Below are positions 34,631 to 45,444 of a stretch of 64,000 nt of DNA, in pieces. Source of the DNA: Myotis daubentonii (Eukaryota; Chordata; Mammalia; Chiroptera; Vespertilionidae); contig NC_081840.1 of NCBI RefSeq assembly GCF_963259705.1, positions 153,200,282-153,264,281 on the forward strand, written 5' to 3'. The notes under the pieces were generated by a model. The model searched no databases and was not told the DNA's origin. It saw only the letters and a list, made by a program, of their open reading frames with translations. The translations under genes and the position numbers were made by a program. Positions within the stretch are counted from its first letter, which is position 1, and every line of letters starts with the position of its first letter.

Positions 34631-35538
34631 TATGCATATAAGTTCTTTGGTTAATCTCTCCCCTGCTCCCTCCTTCCCTATGAGATTCATCAGTCTGTTC
34701 CATGTTTTCATGCCCTGGTTTTATTCTATTCATCAGTTTATTAAGCTCCACATATTAGTGAGATGGTGTGATATTTGTGCTTCTCTGACTGGCTTATTTC
34801 GCTTAGAATAATCATCCCCAGGTCCATCCTTACTATCTCAAAGAGAAATAGATCCATCTCTTTTTAATATTCCATTGTGTAAATGTAGCAGTTTTTTAAT
34901 TTATTCATCTACTGATGGGCACTTGAAAGGTTTCCAGACCTTAGCTATTGTAAATAATCCTCCTATGAATGATTATTCTTTCTGATTGGTGTTTCTGCCT
35001 TCTTAGGATATATTTCCTAGAAGTGAAATCACCAGGCTAGAAGGCAGTTCCATTTTTAATTTTTTGAGGAAACTGGATACTGTTTTCCACTGTGGCTACA
35101 CCAGTCTGCATTCCCATCAGCAGTGTACTAGGGTTCCCTTTTCTCCACATCCTTCACCAGCACTTATTGTCTGTTGATTTGTTAATGGTAGACATTCTGA
35201 CAGGTGTGAGGTGATAACTTGTCACTTTAATTTGCATCTCTCTGATGGTTAGTGATGTTGAGCATTTTTTCATGTCTCTTGGCCGTTTGTGTGTCCTCTT
35301 TGGAGAAGTGTCTATCCAGGTCCTCTGCCCATTTTTTTATTGTATTATTTCTGTTTGCTGAGTTGTAGGAGTAGTTTATATATTTTGGAAATTAACGCCT
35401 TATCAGATGTCACTGACAAATATATTTCTCCAATACAGTGGATCCCTTTTCATTTTGATGCTAGTTTCTTTTGCTGTGCAGAAGCTTTTATGTTTGATGT
35501 AGTCCCATGTGTCTATATTTTCTTTTGTTTCCTTCTTG

Positions 35539-35767
35539 CCCTAGGCCAGTGGTCGGCAAACTCATTAGTCAACAGAGCCAAATATCAACAGTACTTCTTC
35601 AAAATAGACTTGCCCAGGTTGAAAACAGACTTCTGTGCATGGGCCACGAAGTTTCAATCGCACTGTACATGAGCCTGCATGTGGTATTTTGTGGAAGAGC
35701 CACACTCAAGGGGCCAAAGAGCCGCATGTGGCTCGTGAGCCGGAGTTTGCCGACCACGACCCTAGGC
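35539..35767 (-). mobile_element. Non-autonomous hAT element with 8-bp TSD, internally deleted form
   Basis: The element is 35547-35759 (213 bp), starting CAGTGGTCGGCAAAC and ending GTTTGCCGACCACGA. CCCTAGGC at 35539-35546 recurs at 35760-35767. It carries the same end sequences as the 396-bp element at 55788 in the opposite orientation (GAGCCGCATGTGGCTCG, TTTCAATCGCACTGTAC) and lacks part of its interior. Confidence 0.9.
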
Positions 35768-36099
35768 AATGTATTGGTGAATATTCTGCTATGTGGGATG
35801 TCTGATATTTTGCTGTCTATGTTTTCTTCTAAGATTTTTATGGCTTCATGACTTACATTTAATTATTTTATCCATTTCAAGTTTATTCTTGTGTGAGTGG
35901 ACCACCAAGTTCTATCATCTTTAATATACCTGATTTTTCCCATTAACACTCTCTTTACTTTTTTAACTTTTTCTTCACTTCCTGTAAAATATGTATTTAA
36001 GAAAACTAATTTTAGTAGGTTATCTATGCAGTCACCTTAATCTAGTATAGACACTCAGGTTTTAAAGACGTTAGGGATAAAGGATGGTGAATGGAATTA

Positions 36100-36960
36100 A
36101 TTTTTAGAAAAGACGGAGGAAATAAAAATAAACACTTCCTGTTAGACAGACATGATCAGAGCAAGGATGATGGGCCATGTACAGAAGCTCACCAGGGCAG
36201 AAAGCCCAGGGTGCCTAGCAAGTGGCAAAAGTGGGAAAACAAGAACCTCATCCAGAGGGTAACCTATCCTCCCCTGGCATATCACTGGTCATGCAGTTTG
36301 GATTCCCCGAACTTTTCCTCCCTAAAGATAACATCTAGGCCTCAGTTGTATTTCAGCTCCAGACCCAGAAAAGCAGCAAAACCATATAAGTGATGCCATG
36401 GCTGCCTCAGAACCAGCTGAAAACCCCCTGCCCTGGTGCTGACCAATCAGTGGAGAACACGACCCTGAAAGAGCACACCTGGAAAGCTAATGAATATTCT
36501 ATTAAGACTTTCTCCTGAGATCTCGCCTAAGATTTCCACCTGCAAGAGAGAGATAAGTATGCTCAACACAAAGGACCCAGTTTGTACTCCCCAACGAAGG
36601 AGTAGGCTGTGCCATTCCTCTAAAGACATGTATCCGCTAACCTCTTAGGGATCCATCAGACTTGCAACCAGGGGAGCCATGGGCAGTGGCAGGTCATCCT
36701 GGGCTAACCCCCTGAACCTGTCTCCAAGGCCCTCCCTTTCTCTGACTTCTCAGTGAGTCAAAGGAGCCCAGCCTAACCTTTCCTATTGCTTCTTCCATAC
36801 CCTTCCTTGTTTCACTGTGATAAGTATATTTTTGCTGCCATCACAGACACAATACCCTTTGGCTCAGTGCTATGTAGCCTTTCCCTTTGGATATCCCATC
36901 TCCCATCCCCTTTTCCTTAAATAAATTCATTTTTTCTTTAAATACCATTTAAGATGACTA
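36100..36960 (+). mobile_element. Possible endogenous retroviral solo LTR
   Basis: The block contains an ACCAATCAG CCAAT-type motif near 36444, a TATAAG-like string near 36384 and an AATAAA signal near 36925 close to a T-rich end. Composition and motif content resemble an LTR. I cannot fix the boundaries or a target duplication, and no coding region accompanies it. Confidence 0.33.
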
Positions 36961-37299
36961 TTTAGCCTGCCCACGCACCATCTACTTGAACGTTTTACAT
37001 CCTAGTTACCAGAAAAAAACAGTCTTAAACTCTCACATTTTTTTCAATGAAACGTGATACTGCTCAATCTGTCTAGAAGTGTAAAGACTTTTGGTGCAGG
37101 GCGTATTTATTTTTCTCTGAATACAAACTTTGAAATTAGAAGTGCCCCCCCACACATGCACAGGTACACACATGGTGTCTAATATTACAAATCCTTCATT
37201 TTGGGAAAAGAATGAAACATGAGCTAAAGTTCTCCCAGCTAAAATAACTACAGAATATGGCACAGTTGATTTTCAGAGTGTGAAGGTGGGAGACATAGA

Positions 37300-37305
37300 A
37301 AGAGA

Positions 37306-37359
<54 letters not shown>

Positions 37360-37521
37360 TGTGAAGAGAGAGACACATCAGTTGGTCGCCTCCAGCATGA
37401 GATAGGACTGGGGCTGGGGATCAAACCTGAAATGGAGATATATGCCTTTGACTTGGAATTGAACCTGAGACCCTTCAGTCTGAGGGTGGATGTTCAACCA
37501 CTAAGAAAACTAGCCAGGGCT
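37300..37521 (-). mobile_element. Ves-like SINE, antisense, with (GA)n tail
   Basis: A 37302-37354 GA repeat is the expanded pyrimidine tail. TTGGAATTGAACCTGAGACCC is the box-B region and AAACTAGCCAGGGC the tRNA-like head. Diverged, older subtype; no clear TSD. Confidence 0.82.
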
Positions 37522-38058
37522 ATCAAACTTACTTTGAAAAGATTTCTGTTTTGGAGAAGTATATTTGTAGAGAATCGTCAGTTTTGTAATTAATGTGATC
37601 CAACAAACTCTCCCCTGCTTGTTCACCCAGTTCCTGCCTACTATTTCTTGAACTAGAAAAACCTGTGACATCATTCAATGCACATTCTTTTGAATGATGT
37701 GTTTCAATTAATCTCCACTACTTTGCCCTGGGAAGACACCCCGTTGTGAGCTGCAGAAGAAAACTGATGGATACCATGCCTCCCTGTGGCTCCTCTTGAA
37801 GGCCTTTCTCAATGAGAAAATGTTGAAGTGTGAAGGATGAACATGTTGATGAGTATTTTTAATGCAACTTGAACACTCCCACATGCCAATGCTGCCTCAG
37901 ACAGTGAGTGACAATCCTGCCAGCTGGGAAGACAAAGGGAGCCATCCTTCTTCTTTGCTATACCAGATAGTCATGTTTCTGAACCCTAAGCAAAGAGGAG
38001 ACACTGAAACGCTGTAGATTAGATCAGGAATGCAAAAAGGCTCTCAAAATATTAAAAA
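37522..38058. other. No recognised feature
   Basis: No repeat termini or coding signal seen. Confidence 0.4.
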
Positions 38059-38590
38059 CTACAGGCCCGGTACATGAAATTTGTGCAGGGGGATGTCCCT
38101 CAGTCCAGCCTGTGCCCTCTCACAATCCAGGACCCCTCAGGCAGTGTCCCTAGGCCTGGCTGGTGATCAGGGCCTATCATGGCTTTCCTTCCCCTGGCTG
38201 CCAGCAGCTGGCCCCACCCCAGCCACTGCTGTGCTGTGCTGTGCTGTGCTGTGCTGTGCTGTGCTGCCCACCCCCCCCCCCCCCCGTTCCAAACACACAC
38301 CAGTGGCCTCCCTCTGCAGGCAACAGGAGTGGGGTGCAATCACTTGGTGGGTTTGGGCCTCCCTCTGCAGGGTGATCACTGGTCAGCCCCGCACAACCAC
38401 CATAGCATTGCTGGCTGGTGGCCTGGGACTCCCTCTGTGGGGTGATTGTGGGGCAATGACGGAGCCCCCCCGACCAATCCCATAGCACCTGCCTTGGCTG
38501 GCCTGGCGCCAGTGTGTGTCATAGCATGGTCGTCTGGATGGTTGTTCTGTCATTCGATCTATTTGCATGTTATGCTTTTATTATTATAGA
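38059..38590 (-). mobile_element. Non-autonomous Helitron with (GTGCT)n and C run
   Basis: Starts CTACAGGCCCGGTACATG on the plus strand (a one-base change in the CTAG end, read on plus as CTAC) and ends with the reverse complement of TCTATAATAATAAAAGC. Inside, about seven GTGCT units (38228-38265) are followed by a C run (38268-38285). Several overlapping frames across it are artefacts. Confidence 0.88.
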
Positions 38591-39489
38591 TTCTTATTTG
38601 GACTGTTCAACTTGCTTAATAAAGTTTTCTTTTCCCACTTCAGAAACCATGGTGGACCCTTGCATGTTGGAAATGAAACCATTTTGGTTTCAATAAAACA
38701 GATAAAGAAAGTTCTGGACTTTCACACACACATTTGCAGGTTGTAGGGAACTCAGGTCTCCCACCTCAGAGACGTCAGCTTTGACAGCTGCATGGACCAG
38801 CTGGCAATGGTTAGTTTGTTTCCCACCATTTGTGATTTTGAATTGGGCTTGTTAATAAGGATGGATGGGAGGCAGGTGTGGCAGTTTCTGGGTGGTTATT
38901 GCCAGGTAATTGCTTCAGGCTATTGTTTCAAGCAGTTTCCATTGGTACATTGTTCCAAGTACAGCTGTCAATAGAGGCTCAGTTAGGAACGCACAACTAT
39001 GCCATCCAATTACAAATCTAAATTAATCATGAAAAGAATCCAGATCTGGCAATTTCAGCAAAAATGTTAATAATGAAAGCGAACTTCATTATAGCTGAAC
39101 TGGTGAAAAGAAAAAACTCCCAATCTTTTTCAGGAATTTCAAACATGAAAGTTTACTGGTAAATTTAAAAATCAAAATGTTCACTACTTTTTGCAGTAAA
39201 TCAAGACTAAAATGCAATCAGGATTAAAAAATTCATTTTAGAACATCTCTCTTAAGATGTTTAGTTGTTTTTGTATATTTTAACAGCAATTGCAGCAATG
39301 GTGTCAAGATGTACTTACTGATCACAGATGTGATGTGCTTTTCTAAAGAAAATTAGTAAACTATATAGAAATGTCATCAAGTGAAATTTCCAACCTGAAA
39401 TTGTGTTTGCTGTACATTAGGGGGCAGGGGGGGAAGGGGGGGAGTGATCAGTATGGGGCTTTTGAATATTTTTTAAAAATCTGTAAAGT
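38591..39489. other. Repeat-free block, candidate conserved non-coding sequence
   Basis: No transposon signature to about 39440. It contains TGACAGCTG at 38782-38790 and its exact reverse complement CAGCTGTCA at 38962-38970, plus CAATTA and TTAATCATG homeodomain-like strings. This is consistent with, but does not show, a regulatory element. A G-rich run lies at 39421-39443. Confidence 0.3.
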
Positions 39490-39760
39490 GCTTTTTAAAA
39501 AAATTATCTTTATTGTTGAAAGTATTACAAATGTCCCCTTCCCCAGCACATTGACTCCTTTTGCCCCTCTCTAGCCCCCTCCAGGCCTTCACTACCCTTA
39601 TTGTTTGTGTTCATGGGTTATGCACATATCCATTTAAGTTCTTTGGTTAATCTCTTCCCACTCCACCCCTACCCCACCCCCACACCATCTTCCCTCTGAA
39701 ATAAGTCCGTGTATTACATGATTCATATCTCTGGATCTATTTTGTTCATCAGTTTATTTT
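39490..39760 (-). mobile_element. Bat L1 3' UTR, antisense
   Basis: AATTATCTTTATTGTTGAAAG, TGTTCATGGGTTATGCACAT, CATTTAAGTTCTTTGG and TCTGGATCTATTTTGTTCATC. The Helitron target site is present and empty. Confidence 0.85.
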
Positions 39761-39931
39761 AAACATGTTAATTGTTGAAATATTGTTATTCTGTGCTTGA
39801 AATATCACAAAGATAACAATTTTTTTTTTTTTGTTTAGGGTAAAGGGGAATGGCTTGAAGCCCTGATGTCATTTTGTTTTTCAAGGAAAATGTTAAAAAT
39901 GGAGTTATGTGAGGCCACTTTTAAAAAATCA

Positions 39932-40176
39932 CTAGTGGCCCGGTGCATGAAATTCATGCACATTAAAAGGGAAGAGACCCAGACCCGGCCAGCCCCATGC
40001 CAGTCAAGCCCCGCTGGGCAGGAATGCAGCATCAAGTCCCCAGCCAACCACACGCACCTCACCGTGCATGCAGCCCCTCCCAACTGCACCTGCCACACAC
40101 ACAGCCTCCTGCTGATTGGTCTCTATGTTGTGAGGGTGTCGTGACCATTAGCATATTAGCTTTTTAATATATAGGA
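39932..40176 (-). mobile_element. Non-autonomous HeliBat-type Helitron
   Basis: Plus strand starts CTAGTGGCCCGGTGCATG with a symmetric hairpin TGCATGAAATTCATGCA and ends with the reverse complement of TCCTATATATTAAAAAGC. 245 bp, GC-rich non-coding interior. Confidence 0.9.
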
Positions 40177-40916
40177 TTCTGATGTTATATTGTACAGAGA
40201 AGTGAGAGCAAGTTGCTGTATTCCAGCACACAGGCCACAATTGTGACTCTGCTTTGACCAGTGGCACTTGCATTGGGACGTAAGACTACCTAAAATGTCA
40301 CATGACCTTGAAGGGGCTTTGTTATATTCCATCACAGGTGGGAATTTGAGAACTAAAATTGCTTGTCCAGTTTAATAAAAGGCTGCAATAATTGCTTATC
40401 AACACTGGACAATAGCAGATGGCAGTCCTAGAGGGGGAAGCTCAGAGAACAGGGGTGGGAGCTTCAGGTGAAACACTGGTGCTTAGACTGGTATTTGTAG
40501 AATTCTGACATCCAGGGAAAAAGGGCCAAGCAGGTAAGAGTAAGAATTGGAAACTGAGACTCATAGAGGCTCAGCACCTGCCCATCACTGAGCCCATCCT
40601 GGGGGCCTGCCCTGCTCATCTCCAGATTTGCTCCAGGCTGAGCTGCTAGGTTCAGGGCCTGTCACCTGGGCAGGGCTCCAGGAATGTCTGTTGATGAAAC
40701 ACATGAAGCACTGCTTACTGCTTTGGATGGAATGGCTGCTTCTAACCCACATTTCTGCAGAATGCTGGTGTCCAGTGAACTAGATTAAGGTGTTTGCCAC
40801 CAAATTGTATTGCATCACTTTCAAATCAGTGTTTAATGAATAAAACAGTTAAATGAATAAAAACCTTTGTATACTTTTTACATTTCACTTATTTTCCTCC
40901 TTAGTATCTTCTAGAA
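40177..40916. other. No recognised feature
   Basis: About 0.7 kb without recognised repeats or coding signal. Confidence 0.4.
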
Positions 40917-41215
40917 CAGTGGTTCTCAACCTTGGTTGCACATTAGAATCACCTGGTAATCTTTCTGAAAGGTCCCAGGTTCGATTCTGGTCAAGGGCAT
41001 GTACCTGGGTTGCCGGCACATCCCCAGTAGGAGATGTGCAGGAGGCAGCTGATCGATGTTTCTCTCTCATCGATGTTTCTAACTCTCTGTCTCTCTCCCT
41101 TCCTCTCTGTAAAAAATCAATAAAATATATTTTTAAAAAAATAAAATAAAATCCTGATTTCTGGGCCTCATCCTCCGGAAATTCTGTTTCTTTGTTATGG
41201 GGTGGGGCCACAACA
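40917..41215 (+). mobile_element. MER5-type hAT relic interrupted by a Ves SINE
   Basis: 40917 begins CAGTGGTTCTCAACC and continues TTGCACATTAGAATCACCTGG. After the SINE, AATCCTGATTTCTGGGCC and GGAAATTCTG resume MER5 sequence at about 41145. It runs into a large hairpin at 41172-41245. Confidence 0.75.
40971..41142 (+). mobile_element. Ves SINE lacking its 5' head
   Basis: Begins inside the box-B region (GGTCCCAGGTTCGATTCTGG) and has an intact tail (GATCGATGTTTCTCTCTCATC, AAAAATCAATAAAATATA). The first about 55 bp of a full Ves, including box A, are missing, so it was 5' truncated on insertion. Confidence 0.9.
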
Positions 41216-41245
41216 TTAGTAACAAAGAAACAGAATTTCCAGAGG
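41172..41245. repeat. Near-perfect 26-bp inverted repeat (hairpin)
   Basis: The arms 41172-41197 and 41220-41245 are reverse complements at 25 of 26 positions, with a 22-nt spacer. The inner 21 bp (41177-41197 / 41220-41240) match perfectly. The left arm lies in MER5 sequence. Confidence 0.9.
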
Positions 41246-42374
41246 AAACTGTCCTTGTGACTCTGTATGTCTCGGAGTCCCTCTCTATGACTTATGTGTA
41301 ATGAGATCTCTCCCTGTGACTGCGTGTGTGTCTTAGAGACTTTGTTTCTGTGTCTCTGTCTACTTGCTCACCTTTTCCTGGTCAGCTGTCCTCTGACTGT
41401 GTCTGTCTACATATCACTATTGAAAGATCTGTTTCAGATCAAATTGGGAGCGTTTCCCCTTATATATAATAATCAACTATATTCTTTTCCATATTAAAAA
41501 CATTACAGAGATACAATGTTTACACTGATTTAATACCCTCTACGTTTCATATCCATATTCTGTTTCTACCACTCTTCCCAGCCTCCTAGTTCAGGGTTAG
41601 AATCAGCACTGACACCTCCCTATTTCTTCTTGTGCTGGACACGTGTGCAGACAAGACCTGTTGCTTTGTAAGTTGTCCCCCCGTTTGGTTTTGTCAGGTG
41701 TTTTGTGATTAGATTTGGCCTCTGTGTTTAGTGGGTTCTCACATCAAACGTGATGCCGGAGTGTCCCCAACTGTGCTGACACTGACTGATGATTTGGTTG
41801 AGTAGTTGTCCCCCAGGTGTCTGCACTCTGAACTCACTCTCTTTGTATTCTGAAACTAAAACACCGTTTGTGGGGGACACTTTGAGACTGTGAGAAGATG
41901 GGGTCCCTTTGGTCAACCAGGTACCCCTGTTGCTTCTGCATGTGCCTTGTGTTTGTGTGAGAAGTGCAGACGTAATTTGTCTCAGGGGAACACAACTTGC
42001 AACTTAGTCGAGAGTGAGATAGTTTAGGCTGGAAACTACTGTAGAAACTAGAGCAGTGCCATTAACTTCTGAGAGCTTCTTTATTTTTAATCTGTCAAAG
42101 AATTTCTGGGCAACAACTATACTACCAGTTTGAAAATTAAATGAATTGTGTCCCAAATCAGTACAGCAGGGACAATACTCTAAATGTGCTGCTTTCACAA
42201 AACACCTAGAAATGTCAGGTAAAACACATACAAGTCTCTCATACAAAGCTAAACTTGGAATAAACAGTAATCCCCAAGGGCAAAAATTTAACAGAGAGCA
42301 AAAAAATAGAATCTGATTTTTCCCTGAGGCTTCTGTGTCCTCCTGGGAGTTTGTCCTCACTAACAAACACAGAG
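41246..42374. other. No recognised feature
   Basis: Moderately complex sequence. A 170-codon minus-strand frame spans 42004-42516; I recognise no domain in it and its composition does not look clearly coding. No repeat termini seen. Confidence 0.4.
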
Positions 42375-42421
42375 TCCTCCAGTCACCAGCAGAGTCTAGG
42401 GGAGGCCTGGCCTGTAAATGT
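42375..42421 (+). repeat. Dispersed direct duplication, copy 1
   Basis: These 47 bp are identical to 43974-44020. The match continues leftwards with scattered differences through a GTCCTCAC(T/A)AA string. The repeat family is unknown to me. Confidence 0.8.
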
Positions 42422-43524
42422 GTTGGGACTTTGAGAACTGGCCTTGAATGGCCCGTACAGAATGTGGGAGCCAACACTGAGACCATAAGTAAGTGGCGTG
42501 TGAAGGTAAGACACATTACTAAGGCTCAGGTCACAGGACATAGGCGAAAAGGCCAGATGTTCTAACCAGACAGGAAGGAAGTGCTCTGGGTTCTGCATGT
42601 GAACAATGTTTCCTCAGTGTATAAACCAAAACTGTCTCCTGTGGGCTTTGGATTCAAATTTTAATAATGTTTTTAGTTCAGAAAACCTCAAGTTGAGATT
42701 CATAGGATTAATCTGGATCTGTGATGCCTGAGGAGCACATCACAGAAGTCAGTGTCTATTCTCTCTGCTGGGATGAGGTTTCATTGCCAGGCACTCAGGC
42801 TTTCACCCTGAGAAACAAACACAGCCCTGGACAATTCAAGTAACTGCACGGTCAGGATGTACTTTAGAAGACACACATAAATTAGAAAAGAAAATGCAAG
42901 GTGAACAAAAATGATTGGAAATGAGGAAATTTAAAATAAAATATTAGGCTAAGGAACACAACCAAATATGACTGCTAGGTATACAAATATAACGTATTTG
43001 ATAAAAAAGATAGCTTGACTTCTGTTTCTGAAAATGTCTATATGGCAGATGAGCAATCCCAAATGATTCTGGCTACAGGATATCCAAACTGATGCAAAGA
43101 AAGGGAAAGTCATCCTTCCAGCTAAATAGGCATCTGGCAACCGGTGTGGCATTTTCCTGTGAGATGACACAAAGCACACTAACACCAGACAGTGTCTGAG
43201 AAACGCAGAGAAACTAGGCGCTGGGCCTTCAGGTTCCTAAAAGAAGAACACACAGTTCCCAAGGATGGACTCACCTCATGGAAATATTACAGGCAGACAC
43301 AGGTAATACGATGTTCACACAACATATCACAAAACAGGAGGCACGTCTCGTTCCCAAACTGGGCTCCGGAGGACGCACATGCCCACGCGGGAAGCAAACT
43401 GAAGTGAGCCAGGCAGCACTGCAGCTCCCCCCGTGTGGGCCTGGGAAAGGTGAGCTCACAGAGGCAGGGAGTACAGATGAGGGTGCCAGGGGTGGGGACA
43501 TGGGGACCTGGTGGTCAAGCTCTC
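42422..43524. other. No recognised feature
   Basis: Lies between the two copies of the dispersed duplication. Frames at 42949-43185 (minus) and 43192-43532 (plus, two overlapping) are without recognised motifs. Confidence 0.4.
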
Positions 43525-43775
43525 AGGTATAAGATGACACGCTCTGGGGGCCTGGGGGCAGCAGGGGGACTGAAGTTGGAAGCGAGTGAGCTTGGAAGTT
43601 GCTAAGAGAGCAGAGCTTTAACTTCTCACCACAGCAAAGTGGTCATATGTGAGGCAAAGGATGTGCTAACTAACTTATGTGGGAAACACTCTGCAATCTG
43701 TATGTGTATCACATCTTCACATTATACACTGTAAGCTTCCAGTGTCACACATCAATTATAGCTCAGCTCTGGGGC
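43525..43775 (+). mobile_element. Old L1 3' end (L1M type), sense
   Basis: CTCAGGTATAAGATGACAC, GAAGTTGCTAAGAGAGCAGA, CTTCTCACCACAGCAAAG, GTGTATCACATCTTCACATT and ACACATCAATTATAGCTCAG follow an L1M 3' end as remembered. Diverged. Confidence 0.65.
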
Positions 43776-43973
43776 AAAAAGCAAATTCCCACCACACTCC
43801 TGGGCCTGCTCTGAGGTGCTGACACCGAAGGCAGTGGCCTGCTCCTGCCTGCCCCTGGGGCTCTGTGTCAGTGGGACACTCAGGGCCAACTCCCACCTGC
43901 ACTGATGCTCAGAGAAGCCAGTGCCACACCCTCCCCTCTTCACTTAGAATTGTCCTCACAAATAAACACAGGG

Positions 43974-44020
43974 TCCTCCAGTCACCAGCAGAGTCTAGGG
44001 GAGGCCTGGCCTGTAAATGT
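43974..44020 (+). repeat. Dispersed direct duplication, copy 2
   Basis: Identical over 47 bp to 42375-42421, about 1.6 kb upstream and in the same orientation. Confidence 0.8.
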
Positions 44021-44142
44021 TTCTATGGGACTTCCTCCTTGTTGGACTGACTCTGTGACCTGGGTTCCACATACCATAGTTAAATATTCTAGAATTGGAT
44101 TCACAGAGGTCTCCTCATTTGCTGTAAAGGAGAACTTTGGTC

Positions 44143-44373
44143 AGAAGTTATACTCCATTGATGTGGCTCGGTGGTTGAAGGACAACATATGAGGTCATGG
44201 TTCAATTCCAGGTTGGGGCACATGCTGGTGTTGCAGATTCAATCCCCTGTGTTATGCAGGAGGCAGCCGACCAATGATTCTCTCTCATCATTGATGTTTC
44301 TATCTCTCTCTCCCTTATCCTTTCTATCTGAAATCAATAAAAATGTAAATAAATAAAAAGAAATTATACTCCA
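44143..44373 (+). mobile_element. Ves-like SINE, older subtype, TSD
   Basis: The body 44158-44358 starts TTGATGTGGCTCGGTGG and has GGTTCAATTCCAGG, CAATGATTCTCTCTCATC and a TATCTGAAATCAATAAA tail. AGAAGTTATACTCCA on the left pairs with AGAAATTATACTCCA on the right (one mismatch). Confidence 0.88.
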
Positions 44374-44436
44374 AAGTCCCAGTAACTATGGTATCTTTTT
44401 GAGTAATGTTAAAGAAAAACAAATGTTCTGATACTA

Positions 44437-44758
44437 TCTACACTAATAAAAGAGAAAGATGCAAATTGACTGTACCTTTGTGACACCCACCAGCCAATCA
44501 GGAGTGAGTATGTAAATTAACCCAACTAAGATGGCAGGTTAATTTGCATACACAGACACCAATAGGCTGGGAGCCATGGCGATGACACAGGTGTTCCACA
44601 CTGCCCCAGCTGCTCTGGGCCTCTGGGAAGTGTGGGAAGACGGAAAGGCGGCTCCAGGCTGGAATGAAGGGAGAAAGGCGGCTACAGGCTGGAGCGAAGG
44701 CAGTGCCAGGGGAAGGAAGGCCCATTCTTGCACGAATCTTCGTGCATCGGGCCTCTAG
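44437..44758 (+). mobile_element. Helitron with promoter-like module
   Basis: Starts TCTACACTAATAAAAGAG after A and ends with hairpin TGCACGAATCTTCGTGCA then TCGGGCCTCTAG before T. It carries GATGCAAATTGAC, CAGCCAATCAGGAG, CTAAGATGGCAGG and AATTTGCATA. A 38-39-bp GGCTCCAGGCTGGARYGAAGG unit is doubled near 44648-44700. Close relative of the 34284 and 61056 elements. Confidence 0.93.
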
Positions 44759-44975
44759 TTAGTTATATATATTAAGGACATCCCAGACTAAGTATACTGT
44801 TAGTAATTGTGAGTCACTACGGGAGACTATCATAGAGTGTATGTACAGCTATAGCAGCTAGTGTGTCAATTCCCTGCACCTCTAACAGTTTTGTCCTTGT
44901 GTGGGTCTGTGTTCTGTTGCTGGCTGCATGCCTGTTTGGAAATGCTATCTCTTTTGTGACCCCTTTATGACAATA

Positions 44976-45442
44976 CTAGAGGCCCAAGGCACGAAGATTC
45001 ATTCAAGAATAGGTCTTCCTTCCCCTGGCTGCTGGTACCGGCTTCCCTCTGGCACCCAGGACCCAGGCTGCTTCACTCTAGCTGCTGTCACCACGCAGTG
45101 GGACTCGGACTGCTTTGGTCCTGCCACTGCCAGGCACCCAGGACCCAAGCTGCTTTGCTCCAGCTGCCGCCAGGCATCTGAGACCAGGGCTGCTTCACTT
45201 CCACTGCTGCCGCCACCCATTAGGGGCATGCTCCGAGACACACCATGGCCGCTTGGAGCACGTCCCCACCCCTGGTGTGTGTCCACTGGGGTGGGGGCAT
45301 GTGTCCGCTGGGGCTAGGGGTCAGCACGCAGTCCCTTCCCACCCATTTGCATATGCAGCTCCTCCTGAGCAGTTTGATGCAACCTCCTCCAGAGCTGGTC
45401 ATGATGCCCAGCTAATTTGCATATTACCTGTTTATATATAGA
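44976..45442 (-). mobile_element. Non-autonomous Helitron, minus strand
   Basis: Plus strand starts CTAGAGGCCCAAGGCACG and ends with the reverse complement of TCTATATATAAACAGG. Only two bases separate it from the next Helitron in the same orientation. The interior has three related CACCCAGGACCCA-type units. Confidence 0.88.
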
Positions 45443-45444
45443 GA

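Larger units (their letters stand above)
34143..35945 (-). mobile_element. Bat L1, antisense, interrupted by a Helitron and a hAT
   Basis: From the antisense 3' UTR (ATTTATTGTTTAGAGTTTAC) through ORF2 text (CTAGAAGTGAAATCACCAGG, ATCCTTCACCAGCACTTATTG, CCTTATCAGATGTCACTGAC, TGATGTAGTCCCATGTGTC) to GAGTGGACCACCAAGTTCTA. A Helitron splits the 3' UTR (34284-34630) and a hAT splits ORF2 (35547-35759). Degenerate frames only. Confidence 0.9.

Noticed and set aside
41728..41916. Possible immune-gene or MHC-like fragment
   Set aside because: The 62-codon minus frame gave no definite resemblance to a known family, and I could not place flanking exons.
42004..42516. 170-codon minus-strand frame
   Set aside because: No recognisable domain, no splice or promoter context; amino-acid composition is not convincing. 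Left as unassigned rather than called a gene.
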